DNA of 64,000 bases, from positions 254,279-318,278 of the IMG/VR virus record IMGVR_UViG_3300005613_000001; one strand, 5' to 3'. Shown here in pieces: positions 56,877 to 63,841 of this stretch. The stretch is from a virus. The notes under the pieces were generated by a model. The model was not told the DNA's origin and made no database searches. It worked only from the letters and a program-made list of their open reading frames with translations. A program made the position numbers and the translations under genes. Position 1 is the first letter of the stretch. Every line of letters starts with the position of its first letter.

Positions 56877-57668
56877 ATGTTAAAAGTTAATTGTAATTAT
56901 GGAAATCATCACGTAAGAGTAAAGCACAGAAAGTTCATTTCTGTAGCTATTACTAGCCGTTGCAATCTAAAGTGCGCTAGCTGCTCTCAGTTGTGTGGAG
57001 TAAGACGAAAACGTTGGGATATTTCATTAGATCAGTTAAAAATCAATTTGGATGTAATTAAAAATACTCGCAAGAAATCAAACCGGCTAGTGATAATTTA
57101 CGGGGGAGAGCCAACATTACACCGCCAGTGGGAAGAAGTTTTACAGATACTTAGAACGTACAAAACCCTCCGATTCACTGTTTGCACCAACGGCAGAGTT
57201 CGAGTTACTCCTGAAAAAGATCCTCAAATAAAATATAGAGTTAATACCCTTAAGCAAAAAAACAAAGGAGCAAACATTATGACTTGGCATGCTCCAAAAG
57301 ACTTATACCCTCGTAGAAGGTCACAATCCTTTTGGAAAGCAGCCCAGCGTAGATGTTATTTATGGAAACGTTGTGGTGTTTGTATTTATGATGATCGCGC
57401 CTACATATGTACCGTTGCTGCTGCTATGGATTTTGCGTTGGGAAAGCCTTATGGTTGGAAAGTGAATGGTGAAAACACATTTCACAAAACAGATGAACAA
57501 ATTAATCAACAAGGAAATATTTTCTGCCAAAGATGTCAGTGGTGTTTGTGTCAAAAACATCAAAGGGGCCAACATCCCACAATAATATCAAAAACTAATT
57601 TTGACATTATGAAAGCTTTGAATTTGAAGTGTAAAAAAATAAAACGAGGGATCGTTGCGGTAAAGTGA
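56877..57668 (+). CDS. radical SAM protein
   Basis: 263 residues. TSRCNLKCASCSQLCGV (about 27-43) gives the CxxxCxxC iron-sulfur motif, VIIYGGEPTLHRQW (about 77-90) the SAM-binding GGEP. C-terminal CQRCQWCLCQKHQ is a SPASM-like auxiliary cluster region. Could modify a peptide, sugar or base. GGAGG ribosome site. Only plus-strand gene in this tRNA region. Confidence 0.8.
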   Translation: MLKVNCNYGNHHVRVKHRKFISVAITSRCNLKCASCSQLCGVRRKRWDISLDQLKINLDVIKNTRKKSNRLVIIYGGEPTLHRQWEEVLQILRTYKTLRFTVCTNGRVRVTPEKDPQIKYRVNTLKQKNKGANIMTWHAPKDLYPRRRSQSFWKAAQRRCYLWKRCGVCIYDDRAYICTVAAAMDFALGKPYGWKVNGENTFHKTDEQINQQGNIFCQRCQWCLCQKHQRGQHPTIISKTNFDIMKALNLKCKKIKRGIVAVK

Positions 57669-57908
57669 TTACCAATCTTTATAATCAGTTAAATCTAATT
57701 CCTCTTTAGTGATATTATTTACAACTTTGATAACCATGCCAAGTCCTGTAGGTGTAAACATATAGGTGAATCCGCCTCCTATTGCTCCATAATTAGGGCC
57801 ACCCACTCTAGCTACATCGGTTCCCTCTTGTTGTTTAGCCACCTTGGCGTTCTGTTCCTGTTTCCAAGTATCAATTTGTGCTTGTTGATTTTTAGATATT
57901 ATAAACAT
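57669..57908 (-). CDS. hypothetical protein
   Basis: 79 residues, N-terminal helix (NQQAQIDTWKQEQNAKVAKQ), Gly-rich middle (GGPNYGAIGGGFTYMFTPTG), reminiscent of small phage head or tail accessory proteins. Convergent with and adjacent to the radical SAM gene. Confidence 0.45.
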   Translation of the reverse strand: MFIISKNQQAQIDTWKQEQNAKVAKQQEGTDVARVGGPNYGAIGGGFTYMFTPTGLGMVIKVVNNITKEELDLTDYKDW

Positions 57909-57921
57909 TTATTTCTCCTAG

Positions 57922-58005
57922 TGCCGAAGAGAGGACTCGAACCTCCACGCCCCGAAGGACATGAGTTCCTAAAACTCAGGCGTCTACCAATTCCGCCACT
58001 TCGGC
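57922..58005 (-). tRNA. tRNA-Leu (UAG)
   Basis: Acceptor GCCGAAG/CTTCGGC; anticodon loop TTTAGGA in stem TGAGT/ACTCA gives UAG; long variable arm; T-arm GGAGG-TTCGAGT-CCTCT. No CCA encoded. Overlaps the HNH gene 3' end. Confidence 0.92.
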
Positions 58006-58521
58006 TTGTTTTTTCCGTCGTTCTCTTTGTTGCTTTGCAATCGTAGTTATCTCTGCCCAACCTTTTGATCCACACCACCCATCTGTTTGACTATGGCAAT
58101 TGGGACAATTAAATTCTAAGTTTTCTTTTCTGTCATCAAGCCAATCTTTATTTTTGTGATCCACTTGGAGCATAATTGGTTTTCCATTCCATTCTCCCTC
58201 TAACCCACAAGTGCATTTGTATTCTCTTCCTGATTCAATTAATGCTCTTCTTAATCGAAAAGAGTGTTGCCTTTTGCCGTGTGTCCTTTTAATCAATATT
58301 TCTTGCCATGTTTTCTTTTTTGGACCACCCCTATGATTTTTACCACAATTGGCCGCCCGCCCTAGAAAATGTGATGTATCTAAACCAAATTCTTTTATTT
58401 TACGTGAAATATGTGTGTGTGACCCGCCTGCCTCTTTTAAACCCAACTTTCTTAGCACTTGAGCTATAGAAATAGATTCTTCAACTAATGGTTTTAGTAA
58501 TGCTTTTGTGTATTTGCTCAT
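57976..58521 (-). CDS. HNH homing endonuclease running into a tRNA
   Basis: 181 residues. CTCGLEGEWNGKPIMLQVDH, KNKDWLDDRKENLEFNCPNC and HSQTDG form an HNH/Cys zinc nuclease. N terminus has an HTH-like region (EESISIAQVLRKLGLKEAGG). The last nine residues AEVAELVDA are encoded by the 5' half of tRNA-Leu(UAG), so RNase P cleavage would remove the stop codon. Late-type hairpin over the start, as for T4 homing endonucleases. Confidence 0.7.
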   Translation of the reverse strand: MSKYTKALLKPLVEESISIAQVLRKLGLKEAGGSHTHISRKIKEFGLDTSHFLGRAANCGKNHRGGPKKKTWQEILIKRTHGKRQHSFRLRRALIESGREYKCTCGLEGEWNGKPIMLQVDHKNKDWLDDRKENLEFNCPNCHSQTDGWCGSKGWAEITTIAKQQRERRKKQAEVAELVDA

Positions 58522-58539
58522 ACATTAATATAGTATGAG
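58517..58539 (-). promoter_or_regulatory. hairpin over HNH start codon with late-type box
   Basis: Arms CTCATAC (58517-58523) and GTATGAG (58533-58539) are complementary; the loop on the minus strand reads TATATTAAT before the arm that contains ATG (58521). Read-through RNA hides the start. Confidence 0.4.
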
Positions 58540-58565
58540 TCTTCCATTTTTTTTGTGTTTTCCAA

Positions 58566-59084
58566 TCATTTTTCGGCATATTGTTTCCACTTTTCATCTA
58601 GCCACTTATAAAGGGCTTTGTTTTCTACTGATTGAGCATGACCTATTATCTTCTCACCAGTATCTACATAACGGTGACCTTTTTCTGGCCCTGTTTCTAT
58701 TGGTCGCTTGCTTTCTTCACCAATCGCCCCATCTTTATCGTCCCACCCCTGCGACTCCGTACAAGGCTCACCTGTGTCCTTGTAATGCCAATCATTAAAA
58801 TACTCTACTGGTCGTCCAGTTTCAGTACAAATCGGAGGGTATAAAGACTCTTCTAAAGGAATACCTTCAGGCACAGGTTCTAATTCTTCTAACGCATGCA
58901 CAGTCCCAAAAGGAGGCCCTGTATCCCAGTGATACTCCGTAAATAAGTAATAATTACCAAACTTCTCCCTAATCCCTATAAACCCACTAACTGCCTCCCT
59001 GAATACCCCTAAAGATAAATTCCTAGAGGATATCCGGTAAAGCATTCCATTCTTGCATTCGTCAAGAGGAATCATACTAGCCAC
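58566..59084 (-). CDS. hypothetical protein
   Basis: 172 residues. Start MASMIPLDECKNGMLYRISS and FGNYYLFTEYHWDTGPPFGT, with an acidic end. Overlaps the next gene by 13 bases. Unknown family. Confidence 0.5.
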   Translation of the reverse strand: MASMIPLDECKNGMLYRISSRNLSLGVFREAVSGFIGIREKFGNYYLFTEYHWDTGPPFGTVHALEELEPVPEGIPLEESLYPPICTETGRPVEYFNDWHYKDTGEPCTESQGWDDKDGAIGEESKRPIETGPEKGHRYVDTGEKIIGHAQSVENKALYKWLDEKWKQYAEK

Positions 59085-59533
59085 CGTCTAATTTGATTTT
59101 CCAACTCATCTAAACTTGATACTATTTCAATTTCGGGGCGGACCAATTCAACTTGAACTTCCAAATCAAATCTGCGTTCGTAATCAGGATGTACGCCCAC
59201 AAACAGGTTGTATTTCTTATCCAACACCTTGCCCAACTCAAACAAAGTGATTGGCTGGATAGTTTCAGGAGTAAACCAAAAACTTACCGCCTCGGTATTA
59301 CCCAACCAAAAGTGTTCCCATTTAATTTGTCTTTTTGCCTCGGGGCCTTCTTTTCCGAATTCTTCCCTTCGCCTCGGATTCACCACAAATAGGTCGGTAT
59401 CCTCAAATCTTTTAGCGAAATCAAATTGCCAAGGCTCACACCCGGAGATACCACCAGCGAGGAAGATGCTTTGTACGTCAACGAATTCAGCCACATCACA
59501 GTTATTCGGGGCTTCCAGGTATCTCATCTTCAT
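59072..59533 (-). CDS. nucleoside 2-deoxyribosyltransferase-like protein
   Basis: 153 residues. SIFLAGGISGCEPWQFDFAK (about 22-41), LFVVNPRRREEFGKEGPEAK, RQIKWEHFWLGNTEAVSFWF and ITLFELGKVLD match the Nuc_deoxyrib_tr2 pattern (GG...WQ...NPRR...ELG). It may exchange nucleobases for DNA synthesis or modification, or act on a nucleotide signal. Second catalytic Glu in FELG present. Confidence 0.7.
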   Translation of the reverse strand: MKMRYLEAPNNCDVAEFVDVQSIFLAGGISGCEPWQFDFAKRFEDTDLFVVNPRRREEFGKEGPEAKRQIKWEHFWLGNTEAVSFWFTPETIQPITLFELGKVLDKKYNLFVGVHPDYERRFDLEVQVELVRPEIEIVSSLDELENQIRRWLV

Positions 59534-59690
59534 CCTCCTTGTCGCATTTATTACAAATTACAGAGCCATGTTCAGGCACAAACCACACACCACATTCTTT
59601 ACATTTGGTAGTATCGTTTATTTCACACACCATTTGCATTAATATTTGTTGCTTCATAATACAAGAGGCGTAAGGTGTCCCCGCTACCAA
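59502..59690 (-). CDS. small zinc-ribbon protein
   Basis: 62 residues (start uncertain; ATG 59657 is an alternative giving 51). CKECGVWFVPEHGSVICNKC is a clean four-Cys ribbon; acidic tail. Overlaps the next gene by 32 bases. Unknown. Confidence 0.5.
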   Translation of the reverse strand: MVAGTPYASCIMKQQILMQMVCEINDTTKCKECGVWFVPEHGSVICNKCDKEDEDEIPGSPE

Positions 59691-59738
59691 GACCTTGCGG
59701 GAAGGTTGTATTTGCCAGGCCGGTTACCTCCACCTTAC
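59670..59738 (-). other. structured intergenic element
   Basis: Closing stem GTAAGGTG (59670-59677) / CACCTTAC (59731-59738) and an inner CCCGC/GCGGG hairpin (59680-59684/59697-59701). It lies between two minus-strand genes and over the possible upstream start of the zinc-ribbon gene. It is not a tRNA (no T-loop). A regulatory RNA element is possible. Confidence 0.35.
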
Positions 59739-60181
59739 CACCATTTCCTTCCATTGGGCCTATTTAATGTTAAATGGAAAGCAACAGCCTTATCATCAAA
59801 GCCTGTGGTTTCCGAAATATAAGTCATTACCGCCTCTTTATCTTCAGGAGTACGAGCAGCACTTAAGAGGCGTTCAATATGGTCTTCAACTTCTGGTTTT
59901 AATTCTAATTGCTCAAAAGTTTCACAATAACAATATTTACAACCTACGGGCTCCATGTCTTCATAGGAATCAAAATGCCTGTGATAATGATGGCCGCATT
60001 TGCAAATCCTGTAGTTGCCAAACTCAGGGTCATATAGTGGGGGTAGTTCGTCTCCTACACAAAGTTCCAATTCATTTCTTACCACTCTGACAACATAACC
60101 GTTATCAAGATGAAGTAGAGTTTGCCATTTCATGGCCTCTACTTTTACTATCGTTCTTCCTGCTAATTCATTTATATCCAA
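59735..60181 (-). CDS. hypothetical Cys/His protein
   Basis: 148 residues. Beta-rich start (TIVKVEAMKWQTLLHLDNGY), then ICKCGHHYHRHF and CKYCYCE, a possible zinc site, and a helical end. Unknown. Confidence 0.5.
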   Translation of the reverse strand: MDINELAGRTIVKVEAMKWQTLLHLDNGYVVRVVRNELELCVGDELPPLYDPEFGNYRICKCGHHYHRHFDSYEDMEPVGCKYCYCETFEQLELKPEVEDHIERLLSAARTPEDKEAVMTYISETTGFDDKAVAFHLTLNRPNGRKWW

Positions 60182-60182
60182 T

Positions 60183-60503
60183 TTATCTTCCTGTCAATGC
60201 TCTTTCATAAAGATTCTTCACAGCTTCTTTGCAAGGTTGGGTGTATTGAATGCCCGGTTCCGTTAATGAAGGCATAAGAAAAACCATACCTTCATGAAGT
60301 TGATCTTTTGGTATTCCCATTACGACACTGAAATTATTTAAATCAACCATTTGTTCTTCTTCATCCCCCCACCACTCTAACTGATCTTCCGCATGCGACT
60401 CAGGATGATCGGGGCATAGTTCCGTAGATTTTGCCATTAACACCCTTACAGTGTCGTCGTAATCAGGAGCCCTAAAAATTTCATCAATACATAAACGAAG
60501 CAT
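60183..60503 (-). CDS. hypothetical protein
   Basis: 106 residues, acidic (HAEDQLEWWGDEEEQMVDLN) with one Trp pair, no recognised motif. Starts about 40 bases past the tRNA-Leu(UAA) 3' end, so possibly co-transcribed with it. Confidence 0.45.
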   Translation of the reverse strand: MLRLCIDEIFRAPDYDDTVRVLMAKSTELCPDHPESHAEDQLEWWGDEEEQMVDLNNFSVVMGIPKDQLHEGMVFLMPSLTEPGIQYTQPCKEAVKNLYERALTGR

Positions 60504-60544
60504 GATAAACTCCCTTTTCTAATATAGGAACGAAATCACATAAG

Positions 60545-60629
60545 TAGCCGAGGCGGGATTCGAACCCGCACGCCCTTAACGGGCACGGGATTTTAAGTCC
60601 CGAGCGTCTGCCAATTCCGCCACTCGGCC
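60545..60629 (-). tRNA. tRNA-Leu (UAA)
   Basis: Acceptor GGCCGAG/CTCGGCT (G1-U72 pair); anticodon loop CTTAAAA in stem CGGGA/TCCCG gives UAA; long variable arm; T-arm GCGGG-TTCGAAT-CCCGC. No CCA encoded. Overlaps the membrane gene 3' end. Confidence 0.92.
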
Positions 60630-60860
60630 CTCTCCACTTTTACCCGATCTAAGAAACATAAAGGTTCCAAAAAGTATTCCAAAAGTACCCAATACTACGG
60701 CCACTAGACCCGGTGTTAAAATACTGAAATCTTTGTTAGCACTTCCAATTCCTGCATACCAAGCGCCAAATATCGCTGCACTATGCCCAACCACAAGAGA
60801 GAGCGAACCCAACGCAGCACGGGGAGCTTTGACCCCCATTTTGGTCATTAGTTTAATCAT
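60576..60860 (-). CDS. small membrane protein running into a tRNA
   Basis: 94 residues from ATG 60860 (GGATG site). Two transmembrane helices (about 17-36 and 49-71). The last residues EGRVAELADARDLKSRAR are encoded by tRNA-Leu(UAA), so the stop codon lies inside the tRNA. Function unknown. Confidence 0.5.
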   Translation of the reverse strand: MIKLMTKMGVKAPRAALGSLSLVVGHSAAIFGAWYAGIGSANKDFSILTPGLVAVVLGTFGILFGTFMFLRSGKSGEGRVAELADARDLKSRAR

Positions 60861-61240
60861 TAATTTACATCCGTTGGTACATTTCGTTGTTCCCAATGGT
60901 TCTCTAATGCTCCCTCAATGAAAACCAACCAAAGCTCTCGGTCAGAATCCCAAGTTACAAATGATTTAAACATTACAGGACCATTGGGATTGGGGCGGAT
61001 ATCGACCTGCCTCATTACCCCAGCATCACCACCGAATTCAATTTTTAACGAGGCGGCTACCTCTTCGTTTCCATCAATATCTTCTACTATCCCCTCAACC
61101 ATCCTCGCCACTCTCTCTTTTGTATCCTCCCGTCCTACACACTGGACAGCAGCACGCATCATGGGAGAGAACGAACAAACATAGGGAATATGAAAGCCGT
61201 CAGATGTAAGATAGTCGGAAACGAATGCATAGTTTTTCAT
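60860..61240 (-). CDS. hypothetical protein
   Basis: 126 residues from ATG 61240 (AGGAAG site). KNYAFVSDYLTSDGFHIPYV and SLKIEFGGDAGVMRQVDI, alpha/beta. Stop overlaps the next start by one base. Unknown. Confidence 0.5.
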   Translation of the reverse strand: MKNYAFVSDYLTSDGFHIPYVCSFSPMMRAAVQCVGREDTKERVARMVEGIVEDIDGNEEVAASLKIEFGGDAGVMRQVDIRPNPNGPVMFKSFVTWDSDRELWLVFIEGALENHWEQRNVPTDVN

Positions 61241-61413
61241 TTTTTCTTCCTGTGACAATCACAGCGACATGGTGTTTTGTTGCCCGCCTTCTTAGAACAC
61301 TCTTTTGGAGTTAATCCAGGGGCGGCACAACAACATACCGTTTGCTTTACCTCACCATCTACAATCCGCTTAACTTCCGTCCAATACTCACCAGATTTGC
61401 GGAAAGTAGTCAT
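61237..61413 (-). CDS. Cys-rich small protein
   Basis: 58 residues from ATG 61413, three bases after the end of tRNA-Leu(CAA); the longer frame lies in the tRNA. CCCAAPGLTPKECSKK and CRCDCHRKKK at the end, metal-binding candidate. No ribosome site, so it would be leaderless after tRNA processing. Confidence 0.45.
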   Translation of the reverse strand: MTTFRKSGEYWTEVKRIVDGEVKQTVCCCAAPGLTPKECSKKAGNKTPCRCDCHRKKK

Positions 61414-61415
61414 AG

Positions 61416-61498
61416 TACCGAAGGTGGGATTTGAACCCACACGCCCTTACGGACAATAGATTTTGAATCTATCGCGTCTGCCATTCCGCCACTTCGGC
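61416..61498 (-). tRNA. tRNA-Leu (CAA)
   Basis: Acceptor GCCGAAG/CTTCGGT (G1-U72 pair); anticodon loop TTCAAAA in stem ATAGA/TCTAT gives CAA; long variable arm; T-arm GTGGG-TTCAAAT-CCCAC. No CCA. First base is the last base of the upstream stop codon. Confidence 0.92.
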
Positions 61499-61758
61499 TA
61501 ATTATTAAGATGCAAATGTTCTTTGCGGTAACGATCCTGCAATTCTTGCCCGCCTCCTAATTTCTCAATGTCCGACAGACCAGTTTTTTCACCTAATGCT
61601 TGAATACAAATTGGGCAACATGGAGTATTTTCCTCAGGATCGCGGTTATCAATAATCAACAGACCACAAAATGTCAAAGAGGCATCGGCATCGCCCATGT
61701 GAACAAAACCGTTAATTTGTGTTACATCAAATGAGTCTATTTTTTCACTTTGGCTCAT
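61498..61758 (-). CDS. hypothetical protein
   Basis: 86 residues from ATG 61758 (AGGGAC site, overlapping the previous stop). FVHMGDADASLTFCGLLIID and NTPCCPICIQALG, a possible zinc-binding ring. TAG stop shares its G with tRNA-Leu(CAA). Unknown. Confidence 0.5.
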   Translation of the reverse strand: MSQSEKIDSFDVTQINGFVHMGDADASLTFCGLLIIDNRDPEENTPCCPICIQALGEKTGLSDIEKLGGGQELQDRYRKEHLHLNN

Positions 61759-62161
61759 TGCTTGTCCCTGGCGCGTTACGACTGATAGGTGTTTGAGCAT
61801 TTGCCTCCGCAGACTCAGCAAATTCTGCTAGGTCTTTAAACACTTTATTTGCTTCTGTAGACAAATTACTTGCCATTCCTATTACTCTTTCCACCGAATC
61901 ACGCATTTTCTCTAATTTTACTTCCGGTGTAAGTTTTTCAAGCCACTCTAAGACGGAAGTATTATTATCCCATTTATTAGGAAGATCACCAATTAGATCA
62001 ACGCCTCTATAATTTATTTTGAATTTACCGCACTGACAGCGGTAGTAATGATAACTCGGCCATCTATTACAAACTCCCCCACGATCTAGGATATCGGTCT
62101 TTTTTAGCCCGCTTTTTCCACCTAAACATTCCCATTTATGTTTGTGTCCTAAACCAAACAT
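61745..62161 (-). CDS. hypothetical protein
   Basis: 138 residues. KHKWECLGGKSGLKKTDI start, YYRCQCGKF partial zinc site, then a helical C-terminal half (LEWLEKLTPEVKLEKMRDSV). Unknown. Confidence 0.5.
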   Translation of the reverse strand: MFGLGHKHKWECLGGKSGLKKTDILDRGGVCNRWPSYHYYRCQCGKFKINYRGVDLIGDLPNKWDNNTSVLEWLEKLTPEVKLEKMRDSVERVIGMASNLSTEANKVFKDLAEFAESAEANAQTPISRNAPGTSNEPK

Positions 62162-62171
62162 TTAATCTTCC

Positions 62172-62621
62172 TTAATCTGGGGTTACTTGTTCGCCGGAAA
62201 TCTCTTCAATTAGAGATTCGTAATGCATAACGAGGCTTATCCAGGGATCAATTTGCTCTAATAGTTCATCTCTGTTTAGCTTTTGTAGATTGCTTGACAA
62301 CATCCAATACTCAGGTTTTGTGAGTGGTCTTTCTCTAGCCTTTTTTAGAATTTCTACCTCGGCACGGACTTCTTTCAATCGACTTGATAAAGCATGTTCA
62401 AGCAAAAAGCAATCATCAATACCAAACACTAACGTTTTATATCTTGTTTGCTGGTCTTCCCACCATCGTTCGAATTGTTCATCTGACTTGAAATTACATA
62501 CCTCCACCCGATCAAACATCTCAGTATTGGGAGGCATTTCACCCGCAAAGTCTTCCTCGGCTTTTTCGCCATCTTTCCAGAGGACGGGGATGTTCTTCCA
62601 ATATGCTACTGTGCGTATCAT
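62172..62621 (-). CDS. hypothetical helical protein
   Basis: 149 residues, mainly helical with coiled-coil-like ALSSRLKEVRAEVEILKKAR. Start overlaps the stop of the gene at 62618 (ATGA). Unknown. Confidence 0.5.
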   Translation of the reverse strand: MIRTVAYWKNIPVLWKDGEKAEEDFAGEMPPNTEMFDRVEVCNFKSDEQFERWWEDQQTRYKTLVFGIDDCFLLEHALSSRLKEVRAEVEILKKARERPLTKPEYWMLSSNLQKLNRDELLEQIDPWISLVMHYESLIEEISGEQVTPD

Positions 62622-63079
62622 TTGTCTCCCTTTAATTTTCTACCATGCTTTGCAAGAGTCTCTCTCAATTCAATTAATGTTGAATTGCCAAAATTGGGAC
62701 AATTTACAAAATCGTCTGCGGTAAAAGAACACAACTCATTAAAACAAAAATTCTTTCTATCGGCTTGCCCATATTTTCCATACATAAGACGAATAAAAGC
62801 CTTTTTGGCTCGCAATGGCATTTGGGAATAAAATAATTTAAACTCATCTGTTGGAAGACAATCATCAACTCTCACTTCAACAGTGGCTTTCATCGCCTTT
62901 TTTACCGTCGCTTCTAATGCTTCAAATTGTTGCACCCAATCTTCATGTGGATTTTTACAGGTTTCACTTGCTATATGACAAAGCTTATAGACAAAACTCT
63001 GCCAGTCTGTTGGGGGTTCTAAGTCTAGAAGTGTGAAACCCTCTAAAGTTTTACATACTCTTTCAGAAAGATCAGACAT
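62618..63079 (-). CDS. hypothetical protein, RpoA C-terminal-like end
   Basis: 153 residues from ATG 63079 (AAAGGAG site). The end DDFVNCPNFGNSTLIELRET resembles the helix-hairpin-helix of the RNA polymerase alpha C-terminal domain (LKNLGRKSLxE). It may bind DNA or host polymerase. The first part is helical. The resemblance is short; treat with care. Confidence 0.45.
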   Translation of the reverse strand: MSDLSERVCKTLEGFTLLDLEPPTDWQSFVYKLCHIASETCKNPHEDWVQQFEALEATVKKAMKATVEVRVDDCLPTDEFKLFYSQMPLRAKKAFIRLMYGKYGQADRKNFCFNELCSFTADDFVNCPNFGNSTLIELRETLAKHGRKLKGDK

Positions 63080-63097
63080 TTTAAACTCCTTTAAAAG

Positions 63098-63181
63098 TGC
63101 CGAAGGTGGGACTTGAACCCACACGGGATTTCTCCCACATGGCCCTCAACCATGCGCGTCTGCCAATTCCGCCACTTCGGC
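63098..63181 (-). tRNA. tRNA-Leu (GAG)
   Basis: Acceptor GCCGAAG/CTTCGGC; anticodon loop TTGAGGG in stem CATGG/CCATG gives GAG; variable arm with GGGAGAAATCCC; T-arm GTGGG-TTCAAGT-CCCAC. No CCA. First base shared with the upstream stop codon. Confidence 0.92.
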
Positions 63182-63402
63182 TATTTTCTATTTTCTTCCC
63201 TACGTTGCCTGAAACTTTTACCATCTGGATTGCGAGGGGCATCCAAATCTTTTTGATCTTCTTCTAAACACCATTTAACAAATTTACAAATTATGTCCAA
63301 CTCTTCTTTTGATGCATCTACATGATCAAATCGCCAATGGTCTAATCTTATAGCCAAGTTCTCTGAACATTCTTCAATTAAATCAGCGGGCTCTATTTTC
63401 AT
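63181..63402 (-). CDS. hypothetical acidic protein
   Basis: 73 residues, helical, ends basic (KSFRQRREENRK). Its TAG stop shares its last base with tRNA-Leu(GAG). Start overlaps the previous stop (ATGA). Unknown. Confidence 0.5.
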   Translation of the reverse strand: MKIEPADLIEECSENLAIRLDHWRFDHVDASKEELDIICKFVKWCLEEDQKDLDAPRNPDGKSFRQRREENRK

Positions 63403-63653
63403 TCCTGCCTTTCATCTATTGTTTTAAACTCTTCATGACAAGCAAAACATCTAACTATGTGGGGAATTTGAACCATTTCAAATTGATCCCAACCTTCTGG
63501 TAGCTCTTCCCATTCTTCTAGTCCATGAAAATCACGATATGCTTCCTCCCGCCCCTCTTTTGTAAATTCTGCCTTTTGAGGAAGGGCATAATTAGCGGCA
63601 TCGCAATGTGGGCAATACCAATGATAGGCGGTTTGTAATTCAACTACTTTCAT
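63399..63653 (-). CDS. zinc-ribbon protein
   Basis: 84 residues with CPHCDAANYALPQKAEF and CFACHEEFKTID, a split zinc ribbon. Coupled to neighbours by ATGA overlaps. Unknown. Confidence 0.5.
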   Translation of the reverse strand: MKVVELQTAYHWYCPHCDAANYALPQKAEFTKEGREEAYRDFHGLEEWEELPEGWDQFEMVQIPHIVRCFACHEEFKTIDERQE

Positions 63654-63841
63654 GTTTTTTTACAGGGACAACTTGAACAGCCATCATCTAATGATCTTTC
63701 CCAACAGGTAATACTATCACCACAGGTATTGCGATTTCCGCCTCCTATTGTAAATGTGACTATCCTAGATTTGGGTTCTTCTGGAAGTTTTGGTACAAAA
63801 ACTCCTGCAATACAAGTAGCCAAAAAACTACGTCTTTTCAT
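63650..63841 (-). CDS. twin-arginine signal protein, Cys-rich
   Basis: 63 residues from ATG 63841 (overlapping the previous stop). MKRRSFLATCIAGVFVPKLP contains R-R-x-F-L, a Tat-type signal, with Cys9 in the hydrophobic part; the mature part ends CWERSLDDGCSSCPCKKT. Export through Tat is predicted, which would connect it to the phage tatA. Confidence 0.6.
   Translation of the reverse strand: MKRRSFLATCIAGVFVPKLPEEPKSRIVTFTIGGGNRNTCGDSITCWERSLDDGCSSCPCKKT

Larger units (their letters stand above)
381..63744. repeat. dispersed heptamer GAGGCGG/CCGCCTC (about 52 copies)
   Basis: By eye I count about 24 GAGGCGG and 28 CCGCCTC from 381 to 63744, in genes of both strands, in different reading frames and in tRNA-Leu(UAA). 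Examples: 381, 2846, 9031, 13041, 16504, 17610, 22438, 24393, 31051, 40685, 43544, 50864, 53569, 61050, 63738. At roughly 40% GC, two or three would be expected. GGGGCGG and GAGGCGT also look frequent. Confidence 0.75.

Noticed and set aside
61414-61440. Upstream start of the Cys-rich gene at 61237
   Set aside because: It lies within tRNA-Leu(CAA).
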